Shown here: one piece after another, positions 6,248-12,907 of the stretch
How positions within the stretch are numbered: position 1 is the first letter of the stretch
Layout: every line of letters starts with the position of its first letter
Program-made: the position numbers and the translations under genes
Origin: an uncultured delta proteobacterium
GTDB lineage: Bacteria > Myxococcota_A > Bradymonadia > REDH01
Reading direction: 5' to 3'
Length of the DNA stretch: 12,907 nt
Assembly (NCBI GenBank): GCA_903873545.1
Contig: CAIQPA010000244.1
Location: 1 to 12,907, forward strand
The notes under the pieces: generated by a model
Seen by the model: only the letters and a program-made list of their open reading frames with translations
Databases searched by the model: none
Told to the model about the DNA's origin: nothing

Positions 6248-9200
6248 GGCACACCTCCCGACAGCGCGGTCTGCAGGCCCGTCGTGACGAAGAAGCGGCC
6301 CGTCTCCGACGAGAGCCGGTCGAGCTCAAGCAGCTCCGTTTCGTCAACCAGCGTTACGGCCAGGCTGCTCGAAGAACCCAGTCCCGCGAAGTCTGTCCGA
6401 AAGGCGGGGAAGGCAACCGGCCCCACTGTCCCGAGGGCAGGCACAACCTCCTCCGTCAGCATCTGGGTCACCAGCGCCACCAGCGCTGACCGCTCCAATC
6501 CCGCAACTGCGAGCGCCTGCTCCACGGCCGCCGGCGTCAGCGAGCGGTCGAGCGCGACCCAGAGATCCTCCTCCGCAACGCTCGACGATCGGATGTTGAG
6601 CCCCCGCATCTCTACACTGTTCGATTCGCCCACCTCGAGCCGGGCCCGGAGCCGCGCCGCGACCCGGACGGGCGGGACCAGCCCCAACGCGCCCGCCGCA
6701 AGCCGCGCCGTCATCGGCAGGGTCGCCACGCTCGGGCAGCCAGCCTTCGCGCAGTTCGACAGGTCCATCACCACCGGGCCCACCCCGAGCCAGGCGTCGC
6801 CCGTCTCGGCATCAAAACCCTCCAACGAGATCGGGAGCTCCGACGCGATGCCGATGCCCAGCCCCCCCTCGTCTAGCGAAAACGTGCGCAGCCTTTCGAG
6901 CTCCGTGGGATCACCTGCGACAGAGGCCGACAGCATCTCCGTGAAGGCATCCTGCGCAGAGGCCGAGAAGGTCCGCATCGGCAGGTAGCCATCCATGAAG
7001 CCCGCCTGCCACGCAGCATGTCCAAAGCCATTCAGCCAACCTTGCTGCAGCGAGACGCCGAGCGGCTCGTGTGCTGTCGGAGGCACCACCGGCGCGCCGC
7101 TGCCGGGAAGCAGATACGACGGCATCAGCATTGCCGCCACAAGCCCGGACCGGCCCCCCGATACCCCGCTCATCCGGCTTGCGACTCCTGCCTGCAGGTA
7201 GCCGTTTGGGCTCACATGAAGCTCGCTCAGCTGCATCTGGAACCCGGCCCGCGCCCGCTCCGCTGCAGGCGCCTCACCCAGCAGCTCGCCCAGCGGCGGC
7301 AGCGCGAAGCCGATGTCGAACGACTCCAGCGGGCGCTGCGTCAGGGCCATGGAGAGGTAGCGCGAGAGCTCCTGCTCCAGCACCACCTCCGCCTGCTCCC
7401 GCGCCCGCGCCACGGCGCTCGACGGAAGCGAAAAGTCGGCGCCTAAGAATGAGAGGTAGCCCTCCACATCGAGCGACTCGATCTCCACCTCGCGCGCTCG
7501 GACCGTCGCCAGCCCCTCCGACACAGCCACGCCGAACCGCGCGTGCACCGAGAGGTTCTTCAACTGCAACATCCCATGCGGATCGTCGAAGATGCACCGG
7601 TTGAGCGGAACCTCGATGCGCCCCACCTCCACCCTTGCCTCGATCGAGGGCTCGTCGGGGTTGCTCGAGAACCAGAGAGACAGCTGCGGGTCGCTGGCCC
7701 GAACCCCCTCATGCGCCTCCACGCAGGCATCCCAGATGCGCGAAACCCCGACCGCATTCGACACTGCCTCCAGCGTCTCGCCCAGCACCTCCGCGAGGCA
7801 AATCCCCCAGTCCAGCGGATTCAAGCTCGCCTCGCAGTGATCCAGCTCGTTGTAGTAGTCATCGGCCGTCACACCCTCGAGCAGCACGGGATCGGCCTGC
7901 AGCGCCGCCTCGAGCTGCGCCGTGAAGTTCGACGCCGTCACTGCGGTGTTCACCACCGAGGCGATCGCCGTCGCCGTAGCGCCGCCATCATCCAGCCCCA
8001 CCTGGTTCATCCGACCCTCCAGCGCGTGGGCCACCGGTTCGCCAAACGGCACAATTCGTGGCGCCGTCAGGTAGGTGCAGAAGTCCTCGAACAGCAGCTC
8101 TCGACGGTGCCAGCGTCCCTCCCAGATGTTCCGATACAGCTTGAACCCCACAAAGTTGCGACCCGTCGCCACCGGCTGCCAGACATCGATCCAGCTCCCC
8201 GCGGCCCCTGCAGTGACGGCCATCCGAGCGCCTCGTCCGTCGGCCTCCCGATGCAGCGCAAGGTGGCCGTTGCCCTCCACCTCCACCTCGTCCGTGGTCG
8301 GATCAAACCCGATGAGACCGATCCGGTAGGCAGCCAGCGCCCCCTCCCGCTCGACCATCAGCGCGGGACCACACTGCCCACGCAGCGGGACAGAAGAAGC
8401 AGGCTGCACCGAGACCCCGGTGGGAAGGTCGGGGGGCGCAGAACCGCCGCCCGGCGTCACGGTCCCGGGCCGCACCTCAAGCCTTCCTCCTACCCGCGGA
8501 ACAGAAAACGTGAGCTCCTCATCGCTCCCCGCAACGGGCACCAGAGAGACCGGCTCGCTCCCATCCTCCGGCGCGAACCAGAGCTCTGGCCGGCCTGCTC
8601 CCCGCGGAACACGGTTGCCGAACTGATCGAGCCGCGCCGTCGCGAGCCGGACCTGATCTCCGCCCACAACCTCACGCGCCGGATGCAGGCTCACCTCCGC
8701 CCGAAGCGACCCCTGCTCAGGGGTCACGACCACACGCGTCGCCGCCGACTCCTTGGCGCCCGGCGAAAGGCAGCGCAGCCGATACTCGCCCGCTCGGGTC
8801 AGACGGGCAAGGTTGGCACCCTCCCACATCACGCCATCGCCCAGCCAGTCAAACTGCGCCACAGCCTCCTCGTCGCGCCGCTCCGCGCCCCCCGCATCGA
8901 AGCTCCGGCAGCCTACGGCAAGCCTCTCGCCCGCCTCCGCAACCACCTCGCCCTGCAGCCCATTCACCGTCGCCACCGTCCGGACCGTCGGCCCCGCCAA
9001 CACCTCCAGCAGCGCCTCGTCGGAGCTCAGCGTGGCGTCGTCGGTCATGCAGACAAAGGCAGCACGGCCTGCCGCCTCCGTCCGATAGTGACGGCTGTCC
9101 AGCGCTGTCACAGGCCCGCTCGAGATGATGGCGAAGGGCCGCCGCACCGTGATCGGAAGCCCATCCTCCGCCTCCGCTACGCACGACACCGTGGCCCGCC

Positions 9201-9630
9201 CGCCCGCGGCAACCCGACGCGGTCGGACCTCCGCAACAACGCGCTTCACCTTCGAGCCAACCTGTGGCGGCTCTACAGCGACCCGCGCCGTCGCCACCAC
9301 CTGCCCCTTTGAGAGCGCCGCCACCGTCACCGACTTCTGCCCCGGCTCCAGCACCAGCTCCGCCTGCCAGGCGCTGCGCAGCAGCACCGCCTCACGCTCC
9401 TCGACCATGACCGCACTGATGCCTTCGCCCGCCCAGCCACGCACCATCACCCGACGGCCCGTCAGCCGTTCGCCCGGCGACGGCTCGGTCACCTTGAGTC
9501 CGTAGGCTTCCCCCGCCCCTCCTCGCAGCAACCGAACCGCCGCCGTGCCGGCCTCACTCCCGGGTTCGCACCCCCAACAGAGCGAGCACAAAGCCGCCAT
9601 CAGAACCCATCTACCGAGCATCATCCTCAT
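6244..9630 (-). CDS. Large secreted protein (probable lipoprotein) with Ig-like N-terminal domains and an unrecognised C-terminal half
   Basis: An 1128-aa exported protein that I cannot assign to a named family. It starts MRMMLGRWVLMAALCSLCWGC: basic, hydrophobic, then C21 as likely lipidation site (the WGC box is loose). Residues 45-120 look like an Ig-like sandwich (VTEPSPGERLTGRRVMVRGWA, alternating hydrophobic strands). Further beta-rich modules with paired cysteines run to about 390 (C150/C194, C241/C287). A Pro/Gly-rich hinge (391-411) leads to a mixed region with helices (about 545-640). The last 460 residues alternate amphipathic strands and long helices, loosely like TULIP/BPI lipid-binding proteins; that is inference. 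ATG 9630 is chosen because GAGG lies 6 nt upstream and because the open frame beyond it (up to 9840) is Arg-rich and overlaps the dehydrogenase gene. It follows that gene by 125 bp and is coupled by GTGA to the FGE-fold lipoprotein, so the two products may work together in the envelope. Confidence 0.85.
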   Translation of the reverse strand: MRMMLGRWVLMAALCSLCWGCEPGSEAGTAAVRLLRGGAGEAYGLKVTEPSPGERLTGRRVMVRGWAGEGISAVMVEEREAVLLRSAWQAELVLEPGQKSVTVAALSKGQVVATARVAVEPPQVGSKVKRVVAEVRPRRVAAGGRATVSCVAEAEDGLPITVRRPFAIISSGPVTALDSRHYRTEAAGRAAFVCMTDDATLSSDEALLEVLAGPTVRTVATVNGLQGEVVAEAGERLAVGCRSFDAGGAERRDEEAVAQFDWLGDGVMWEGANLARLTRAGEYRLRCLSPGAKESAATRVVVTPEQGSLRAEVSLHPAREVVGGDQVRLATARLDQFGNRVPRGAGRPELWFAPEDGSEPVSLVPVAGSDEELTFSVPRVGGRLEVRPGTVTPGGGSAPPDLPTGVSVQPASSVPLRGQCGPALMVEREGALAAYRIGLIGFDPTTDEVEVEGNGHLALHREADGRGARMAVTAGAAGSWIDVWQPVATGRNFVGFKLYRNIWEGRWHRRELLFEDFCTYLTAPRIVPFGEPVAHALEGRMNQVGLDDGGATATAIASVVNTAVTASNFTAQLEAALQADPVLLEGVTADDYYNELDHCEASLNPLDWGICLAEVLGETLEAVSNAVGVSRIWDACVEAHEGVRASDPQLSLWFSSNPDEPSIEARVEVGRIEVPLNRCIFDDPHGMLQLKNLSVHARFGVAVSEGLATVRAREVEIESLDVEGYLSFLGADFSLPSSAVARAREQAEVVLEQELSRYLSMALTQRPLESFDIGFALPPLGELLGEAPAAERARAGFQMQLSELHVSPNGYLQAGVASRMSGVSGGRSGLVAAMLMPSYLLPGSGAPVVPPTAHEPLGVSLQQGWLNGFGHAAWQAGFMDGYLPMRTFSASAQDAFTEMLSASVAGDPTELERLRTFSLDEGGLGIGIASELPISLEGFDAETGDAWLGVGPVVMDLSNCAKAGCPSVATLPMTARLAAGALGLVPPVRVAARLRARLEVGESNSVEMRGLNIRSSSVAEEDLWVALDRSLTPAAVEQALAVAGLERSALVALVTQMLTEEVVPALGTVGPVAFPAFRTDFAGLGSSSSLAVTLVDETELLELDRLSSETGRFFVTTGLQTALSGGVP
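6254..6259 (-). promoter_or_regulatory. Ribosome binding site deciding the GTG start of the FGE-fold lipoprotein
   Basis: The minus strand reads GGGAGG, 6 nt before the GTG start whose first base is 6247. It lies inside the last codons of the preceding gene, which fits coupled translation through the GTGA overlap. Confidence 0.7.
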
Positions 9631-9638
9631 CGCAGACC

Positions 9639-9686
9639 TCACACACAAAGAGTCGCGCGGCCTGGGATGAGCTCCATGCTCTCCAT
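9639..9686 (-). CDS. Possible 15-aa leader peptide or upstream small ORF
   Basis: The gap before the 1128-aa protein gene holds a complete small frame encoding MESMELIPGRATLCV. The ATG (first base 9686) is preceded at 5 nt by AAGGGAGGAG, the strongest Shine-Dalgarno in this region and better than that of the large gene it precedes. Its TGA (9639-9641) ends 8 nt before the large gene's ATG and overlaps the GAGG used by that gene, so translation of the small frame could gate the large one. No run of one amino acid or attenuator hairpin was seen, so the mechanism is unknown. It may also be a fortuitous frame. Confidence 0.35.
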   Translation of the reverse strand: MESMELIPGRATLCV

Positions 9687-9752
9687 CCGCTCTCCTCCCT
9701 TGTCGTCGTCTGCGCGCCGCTGTTGCCGACGGCGATGTCGATTTTTGCGCGA
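9672..9752 (-). repeat. Shared sequence words, copy A (before the large secreted protein gene)
   Basis: On the minus strand three words occur here in the order TCGCGCAAAAATCGA (9738-9752), CGACGACAAGG (9698-9708) and AGAGCATGGAG (9672-9682). The same words, the last two exact and the first with two single-base indels, recur just upstream of the dehydrogenase gene. In both places CGACGACAAGG lies 10-11 nt before a proposed ATG. A weak 5-bp stem (CGCCG/CGGCG, 9715-9734) lies between the first two words. The function is unknown. Confidence 0.35.
9692..9701 (-). promoter_or_regulatory. Strong Shine-Dalgarno upstream of the small ORF
   Basis: The minus strand reads AAGGGAGGAG, with the GGAGG core 7 nt from the ATG at 9686. 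It is 62 nt from the start of the 1128-aa gene, too far to serve that gene directly. Confidence 0.5.
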
Positions 9753-9755
9753 ACG

Positions 9756-12746
9756 CTATCTGCGCTTCAGTCGGCCCGCCAAAACCACCATCGCATGTGA
9801 CGATGATCGCCCCGTCCCATCGTGAATCTGATGGCGGCACGAGGTCCCCGAAGCCACCACCTGCGCGGTCGACTCCGCACCGCGCACCGCCGGGAAGAGC
9901 ACCAGCTCGCCCATCGCCATCGAGACCTCGTAGTTCTTCGCCTCATATCCAAACGAACCCGCCATGCCGCAGCAGCCGCTCGGAATCGTCTCCACGCTGC
10001 AGCCCGAAGCCTTGAGCGCCGCCACCGCGCCTGTCGTCCCGACCAGCGCCTTCTGGTGGCAGTGGCCATGCAGCATCACCCGCTCCGGCTCTGTCTGCCA
10101 CGACCAGCGCGACGGCTCACGCGCCGCCACCTCGCCCACAAAATCCTCGGCCAGCTTCACCTTCTTCGCAACCCGCTCCGCAGCCGCGCGCCACGGAACA
10201 TCGGCAAAGTCGACCGACTCGTCGATGTAGGTCAGCACCGCAGAAGGCTCGAGCCCCACCACCGCCACCACGTCGTCCAGCAGCCGATCCAGCGCCACCA
10301 CGTTCTGCCCGATCACCTCACGCGCCTCGGCAACCAATCCCCGGCTCAGATAGGTCCGTCCCGAAGGCGCAAAGACCGGCGCAATGACCTCAAAGCCACC
10401 CGCCTCCAGCACCGCCACCGCAGCCTGTCCCACCTCCGGCTCATACCGGTCGGTGAACTCATCCACGAAGAGGCAAACCCGCTCCGCGCCAGGCCTCGAC
10501 GGCTGCTTCCGTGCACCGAACCAGTCATGAAACGAGCTGCCCGAAATCGCCGGCATCGTCCGCTTCTCCGACAGCCCCAGCGCCTTCGCCATGACCGCCT
10601 TGGCAAGGCCCGTCCCGCTCACCCAGTTGGCCACCGCCGCACCCAGCGGCAGCTCCTGCACAAGCCGCGACCACTCGGTCACCTCGGCGAAGGCCCGCGC
10701 TGCAAGTGGCGTCCCCTCCAGCGCATACCGTCCCGCCCAGTACTCCGTCTTCAGCCGCGCCATATCGACCGACGCCGGACACTCGCTCTTGCAGGCCTTG
10801 CACCCCACGCACAGTTCCAGCGCCTCGCCCAGCGCCGGCGAAGTGAACATCGCCTCCGGCCCCTGCTGCAGCATCAACCGAAAGAGATTCGCACGACCCC
10901 GCGTCGTGTCGTGCTCCTCGCCCGTCACCATGTAGGACGGACACATCGTCCCGCCCATCGCCGGCGTCTTGCGGCACACACCTGCGCCGTTGCACCGTTC
11001 CACTGCTCGCTGCAGCCCGCCACTCTCTGCATAGGCGAAGGCGCTCGCGACTTCGCGATGCTCGTACTGCGCATGATAGCGCCAGTCGTCGGTCATGGGC
11101 CGCGTCTGCGTGATGTTGTTCGGGTTCAGGATGCCCGCCGGATCGAAGGCCTGCTTCACCCGCTCCAGCCAGCCGTAGGCCTCCGGCCCCATCACCCGCG
11201 CAATGTAGGGCCCCCGCACACGCCCATCGCCATGCTCGCCCGACAGCGAACCCCGGTACTTGCGCACCAGGTCGGCGACGTCGCCCGCGATCGCCTCCGC
11301 CCGCGCCACATCCCCCGGCTGCTTGAAGTCCAGCTCGGGCCGCATATGCAACTCGCCCACCGAGGCATGAGCGTAGTAGACGCAGTCCACCTGGTGGCGC
11401 GCCATCAGCTGCGCGAACTCCGCAATGTAGGCCGGCAGATCCGCCACCGCCACCGCCGTATCCTCCACCAGCGTCTGCGGCTTCCTGTCGCCGGGGCTGC
11501 CCATCAGCACGCCGAGCCCCGCCTTCCGCAGCTCCCAGATGCTGTTGATGCGCGGCGGCGCGATGATCGGGAAGGCATATCCCAGCCCCGCCGCCTGCAG
11601 CGCTGCAATCACCCCTTCGCAGCGCGCCCGCGCCGCCTCCGACGTCTCGTCGAAGAACTCGATGACCAGGATCGCACCCGGGTCGCCCTCCAGGAACCAC
11701 CGGTTGCGGTCCTGCTCCAGGTTGAGCCGCGACAGGTCCAGCGTCCGCTTGTCCAGCAGCTCCACCGCCGCTGGTCCATGCTTCACCGCCTCCACCGTCG
11801 CGTGCATCGCCTCGTCGATGGTCGCAAAATGTGCAGCCACCACCATCGTCGCCTTGGGCACGGGAACCAGCTTCAGCGTCACCTCGCGCGTCACCGCAAG
11901 CGTCCCTTCGCTGCCGCACAACACCCGCGCCAGGCTCGCCTTCCGCTCGGGCTCGTCGCCCATCCAGCTGTAGGTCAGATCATCCAGCGCATAGCCCGTG
12001 TTACGCCGCTTCACCTCGCGCTTCGGGAAGGCTGCACGGATCACCTCCACCTGCCCCTCCACCAGCCCCCGAACCTCACGCATCGCGCTGCCGAGAAGCC
12101 CACCTTGCGCCTCACGCGCAAGCCAGCCCTCACGCTCCATCTCGCCCAATTCGGCCACCGAGCCGTCGGAGAGAACGACCTCCATCGACACCAGGCTTTC
12201 GCGCGTCGTCCCATGAAAAATCGAGTACGAACCGCACGAGTTGTTGCCCACCATCCCGCCGACCATGCAGCGGTTCGATGTCGAAGTATCCGGACCGAAC
12301 ATCAGCCCATGCGGACGCAGCAGCCGGTTAAGCTCGTCGCGCACCACACCGGGCTCCACCCGCGCCTCGCGCCGCTCCACATCAATCGACAGCACCCGGT
12401 TCAAGAAGCGGCCGGTATCGACGATGAGCCCCGGCCCGACCGCCTGACCCGACAGGCTCGTGCCAGCCGTCCGCGCCGTCAGCGGAATCCCCGCCGCCGC
12501 GCACGCCTTCACAATCTTCACCAGGTCCGCTGCGCTCTTCGGCAGCGCCACACCGAACGGCACCAGCTCGTAAATGCTCGCGTCGGTCGCATAGAGAGCC
12601 CGGTGCACCGCATCGGTCCGCACCTCGCCCTCCATCTGCGCGTTTAGCTCCGCAAGCGCCTCTGCCACTGCAACCGGCAACGCCGGCAGTGCCAACTCTT
12701 CGCCAAGGTGGCGCAAACCTCTCGTCGTCTCGGTGCTGGTGCGCAT
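9756..12746 (-). CDS. YdiJ-type FAD-binding and 4Fe-4S D-2-hydroxyacid dehydrogenase
   Basis: A 996-aa fused flavoprotein and iron-sulfur oxidoreductase. In order: FAD-binding-4 domain with TARTAGTSLSGQA (90-102) and GGMVGNNSCGSYSIFHGTTRES (163-184); GSEGTLAVTREVTLKL (278-293); the FAD-oxidase C-terminal domain with YYAHASVGELHMRPELD (457-473) and LSGEHGDGRVRGPY (501-514); Fe-S cysteines C585, C591 and C602 (CPSY); a ferredoxin CxxCxxCxxxCP (C646/649/652/656); and a cysteine-rich domain with HGHCHQKAL (893-901) and SGCCGMAGSFGYE (923-935). Length and order match YdiJ (about 1018 aa), a D-2-hydroxyglutarate dehydrogenase in E. coli; relatives oxidise D-lactate or glycolate and pass electrons to quinone. 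The exact substrate is inference. The first CCG motif is SGR (795-797). Start: ATG 12746, with AGGA 9 nt upstream and close to where family similarity begins; ATG 12752 is possible, and the frame is open upstream to the window edge. It probably leads the minus-strand operon. Confidence 0.93.
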   Translation of the reverse strand: MRTSTETTRGLRHLGEELALPALPVAVAEALAELNAQMEGEVRTDAVHRALYATDASIYELVPFGVALPKSAADLVKIVKACAAAGIPLTARTAGTSLSGQAVGPGLIVDTGRFLNRVLSIDVERREARVEPGVVRDELNRLLRPHGLMFGPDTSTSNRCMVGGMVGNNSCGSYSIFHGTTRESLVSMEVVLSDGSVAELGEMEREGWLAREAQGGLLGSAMREVRGLVEGQVEVIRAAFPKREVKRRNTGYALDDLTYSWMGDEPERKASLARVLCGSEGTLAVTREVTLKLVPVPKATMVVAAHFATIDEAMHATVEAVKHGPAAVELLDKRTLDLSRLNLEQDRNRWFLEGDPGAILVIEFFDETSEAARARCEGVIAALQAAGLGYAFPIIAPPRINSIWELRKAGLGVLMGSPGDRKPQTLVEDTAVAVADLPAYIAEFAQLMARHQVDCVYYAHASVGELHMRPELDFKQPGDVARAEAIAGDVADLVRKYRGSLSGEHGDGRVRGPYIARVMGPEAYGWLERVKQAFDPAGILNPNNITQTRPMTDDWRYHAQYEHREVASAFAYAESGGLQRAVERCNGAGVCRKTPAMGGTMCPSYMVTGEEHDTTRGRANLFRLMLQQGPEAMFTSPALGEALELCVGCKACKSECPASVDMARLKTEYWAGRYALEGTPLAARAFAEVTEWSRLVQELPLGAAVANWVSGTGLAKAVMAKALGLSEKRTMPAISGSSFHDWFGARKQPSRPGAERVCLFVDEFTDRYEPEVGQAAVAVLEAGGFEVIAPVFAPSGRTYLSRGLVAEAREVIGQNVVALDRLLDDVVAVVGLEPSAVLTYIDESVDFADVPWRAAAERVAKKVKLAEDFVGEVAAREPSRWSWQTEPERVMLHGHCHQKALVGTTGAVAALKASGCSVETIPSGCCGMAGSFGYEAKNYEVSMAMGELVLFPAVRGAESTAQVVASGTSCRHQIHDGTGRSSSHAMVVLAGRLKRR

Positions 12747-12756
12747 CGCCATCCAT

Positions 12757-12792
12757 CCTTGTCGTCGCATTTTTGGCGCGACTCCATGCTCT
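12757..12792 (-). repeat. Shared sequence words, copy B (before the dehydrogenase gene)
   Basis: On the minus strand AGAGCATGGAG (12782-12792), TCGCGCCAAAAATGCGA (ending within the next word, 12766-12782) and CGACGACAAGG (12757-12767) follow one another directly upstream of the dehydrogenase ATG at 12746. The same words appear in another order in the gap before the large secreted protein gene. They may be a shared 5' leader or regulatory element, or a chance similarity. Confidence 0.35.
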
Positions 12793-12803
12793 TGCACTAA
12801 CGA

Positions 12804-12827
12804 GCACTGCCAACCATGGCAAAGTGC
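12804..12827 (-). repeat. Imperfect hairpin or operator-like inverted repeat upstream of the dehydrogenase gene
   Basis: Left arm GCACTGCCA (12804-12812), 4-base loop ACCA (12813-12816), right arm TGGCA (12817-12821), a 2-base AA bulge, then GTGC (12824-12827). All nine arm bases pair. It lies 58 bp upstream of the dehydrogenase start. It could be an operator or a 5' leader hairpin. It lacks a T-run on either strand, so it is unlikely to be a terminator for an upstream gene. Confidence 0.4.
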
Positions 12828-12907
12828 CTTGCTCCATCGCCCACGCGGGCCACCCACGGCAACATGATAGCCACCGAACAGGCCGAGTCTCCACGACTCC
12901 GCATCAC

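Larger units (their letters stand above)
12747..12907. other. Region upstream of the dehydrogenase gene, no gene assigned
   Basis: These 161 bp hold the probable promoter and leader of the minus-strand operon. Besides the shared words and the hairpin annotated separately, there is a 5-bp inverted repeat GAGTC/GACTC (12885-12889 and 12895-12899) near the window edge. A minus-strand frame is open from the edge to a TAG at 12797-12799 (36 codons) but shows nothing recognisable. No convincing -35/-10 or sigma-54 pair was found. Confidence 0.4.

Noticed and set aside
7543..9312. 589-codon + strand frame opposite the large secreted protein gene
   Set aside because: It has the same Arg/His/Pro-rich mirror composition, no signal or domain, and no ribosome site seen. 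The minus frame has a signal peptide and coherent beta-domain pattern.
9715..9734. Hairpin after the dehydrogenase stop as a terminator
   Set aside because: The stem is only 5 bp with a 10-base loop and no T-run on the minus strand.
9631..9840. Extended N-terminus of the large secreted protein from 9840
   Set aside because: It would overlap the end of the dehydrogenase gene and place about 70 Arg-rich residues before a clear signal peptide. ATG 9630 has its own GAGG.
9822..12647. 941-codon open frame on the + strand opposite the dehydrogenase gene
   Set aside because: It is Arg/His/Leu/Pro-rich with no recognisable domain, and lies antisense to a gene with unmistakable FAD and Fe-S motifs. 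Strong G/C-ending codon use produces such mirror frames.
12792..12825. Sigma-70-like promoter on the minus strand (TTGCCA, 17-bp spacer, TAGTGC)
   Set aside because: The -35 is acceptable, but the -10 matches only two of the key bases, and it coincides with the hairpin arm. No sigma-54 GG-N10-GC pair was found either.

Overview
The window is a stretch of gene-dense, high-GC bacterial chromosome. Coding strands use mostly G/C-ending codons, gaps are short, and no rRNA, tRNA, CRISPR, transposase or phage gene is visible. A type IVa pilus retraction ATPase together with four predicted secreted proteins or lipoproteins points to a Gram-negative cell. The style of the lipoproteins (Cys-rich repeats, Ig-like domains, an FGE-fold lipoprotein) resembles Myxococcota and related former Deltaproteobacteria. 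That placement is inference from protein style, not a computed result.

Left, + strand (2-3584): a type IV pilus motor gene runs in from the left edge. It encodes two complete ATPase cores in one polypeptide, a PilU-like unit followed by a PilT-like unit. Seven bases later an amidase-signature hydrolase begins. Its Shine-Dalgarno overlaps the pilus gene's stop codon, so the two are probably co-transcribed and translationally coupled.

Middle: a minus-strand amidohydrolase lipoprotein (3581-4837) converges on the amidase and shares the four bases of both stop codons (CTAG). It is divergent, across 65 bp holding a perfect inverted repeat, from a small + strand secreted protein (4903-5385) with three evenly spaced four-cysteine repeats. 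That gene in turn converges, with a 10-bp gap, on the next minus-strand unit.

Right, minus strand (12746 down to 5396): a likely operon. First comes a 996-aa YdiJ-type FAD/Fe-S D-2-hydroxyacid dehydrogenase. After 125 bp comes an 1128-aa secreted protein with Ig-like domains and an unrecognised, possibly lipid-binding C-terminal half. It overlaps by GTGA an FGE/sulfatase-modifying-factor-fold lipoprotein that lacks the FGE catalytic cysteines. The 125-bp gap carries a 15-codon open frame with a very strong ribosome binding site. It also shares several sequence words with the 5' region of the dehydrogenase gene.

The points most worth a second look are the PilU-PilT fusion, the coupled pair of unusual envelope proteins, the small leader-like ORF with its duplicated 5' words, and the regular Cys-repeat protein. 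No rho-independent terminator (GC stem plus T-run) was seen between any pair of genes.
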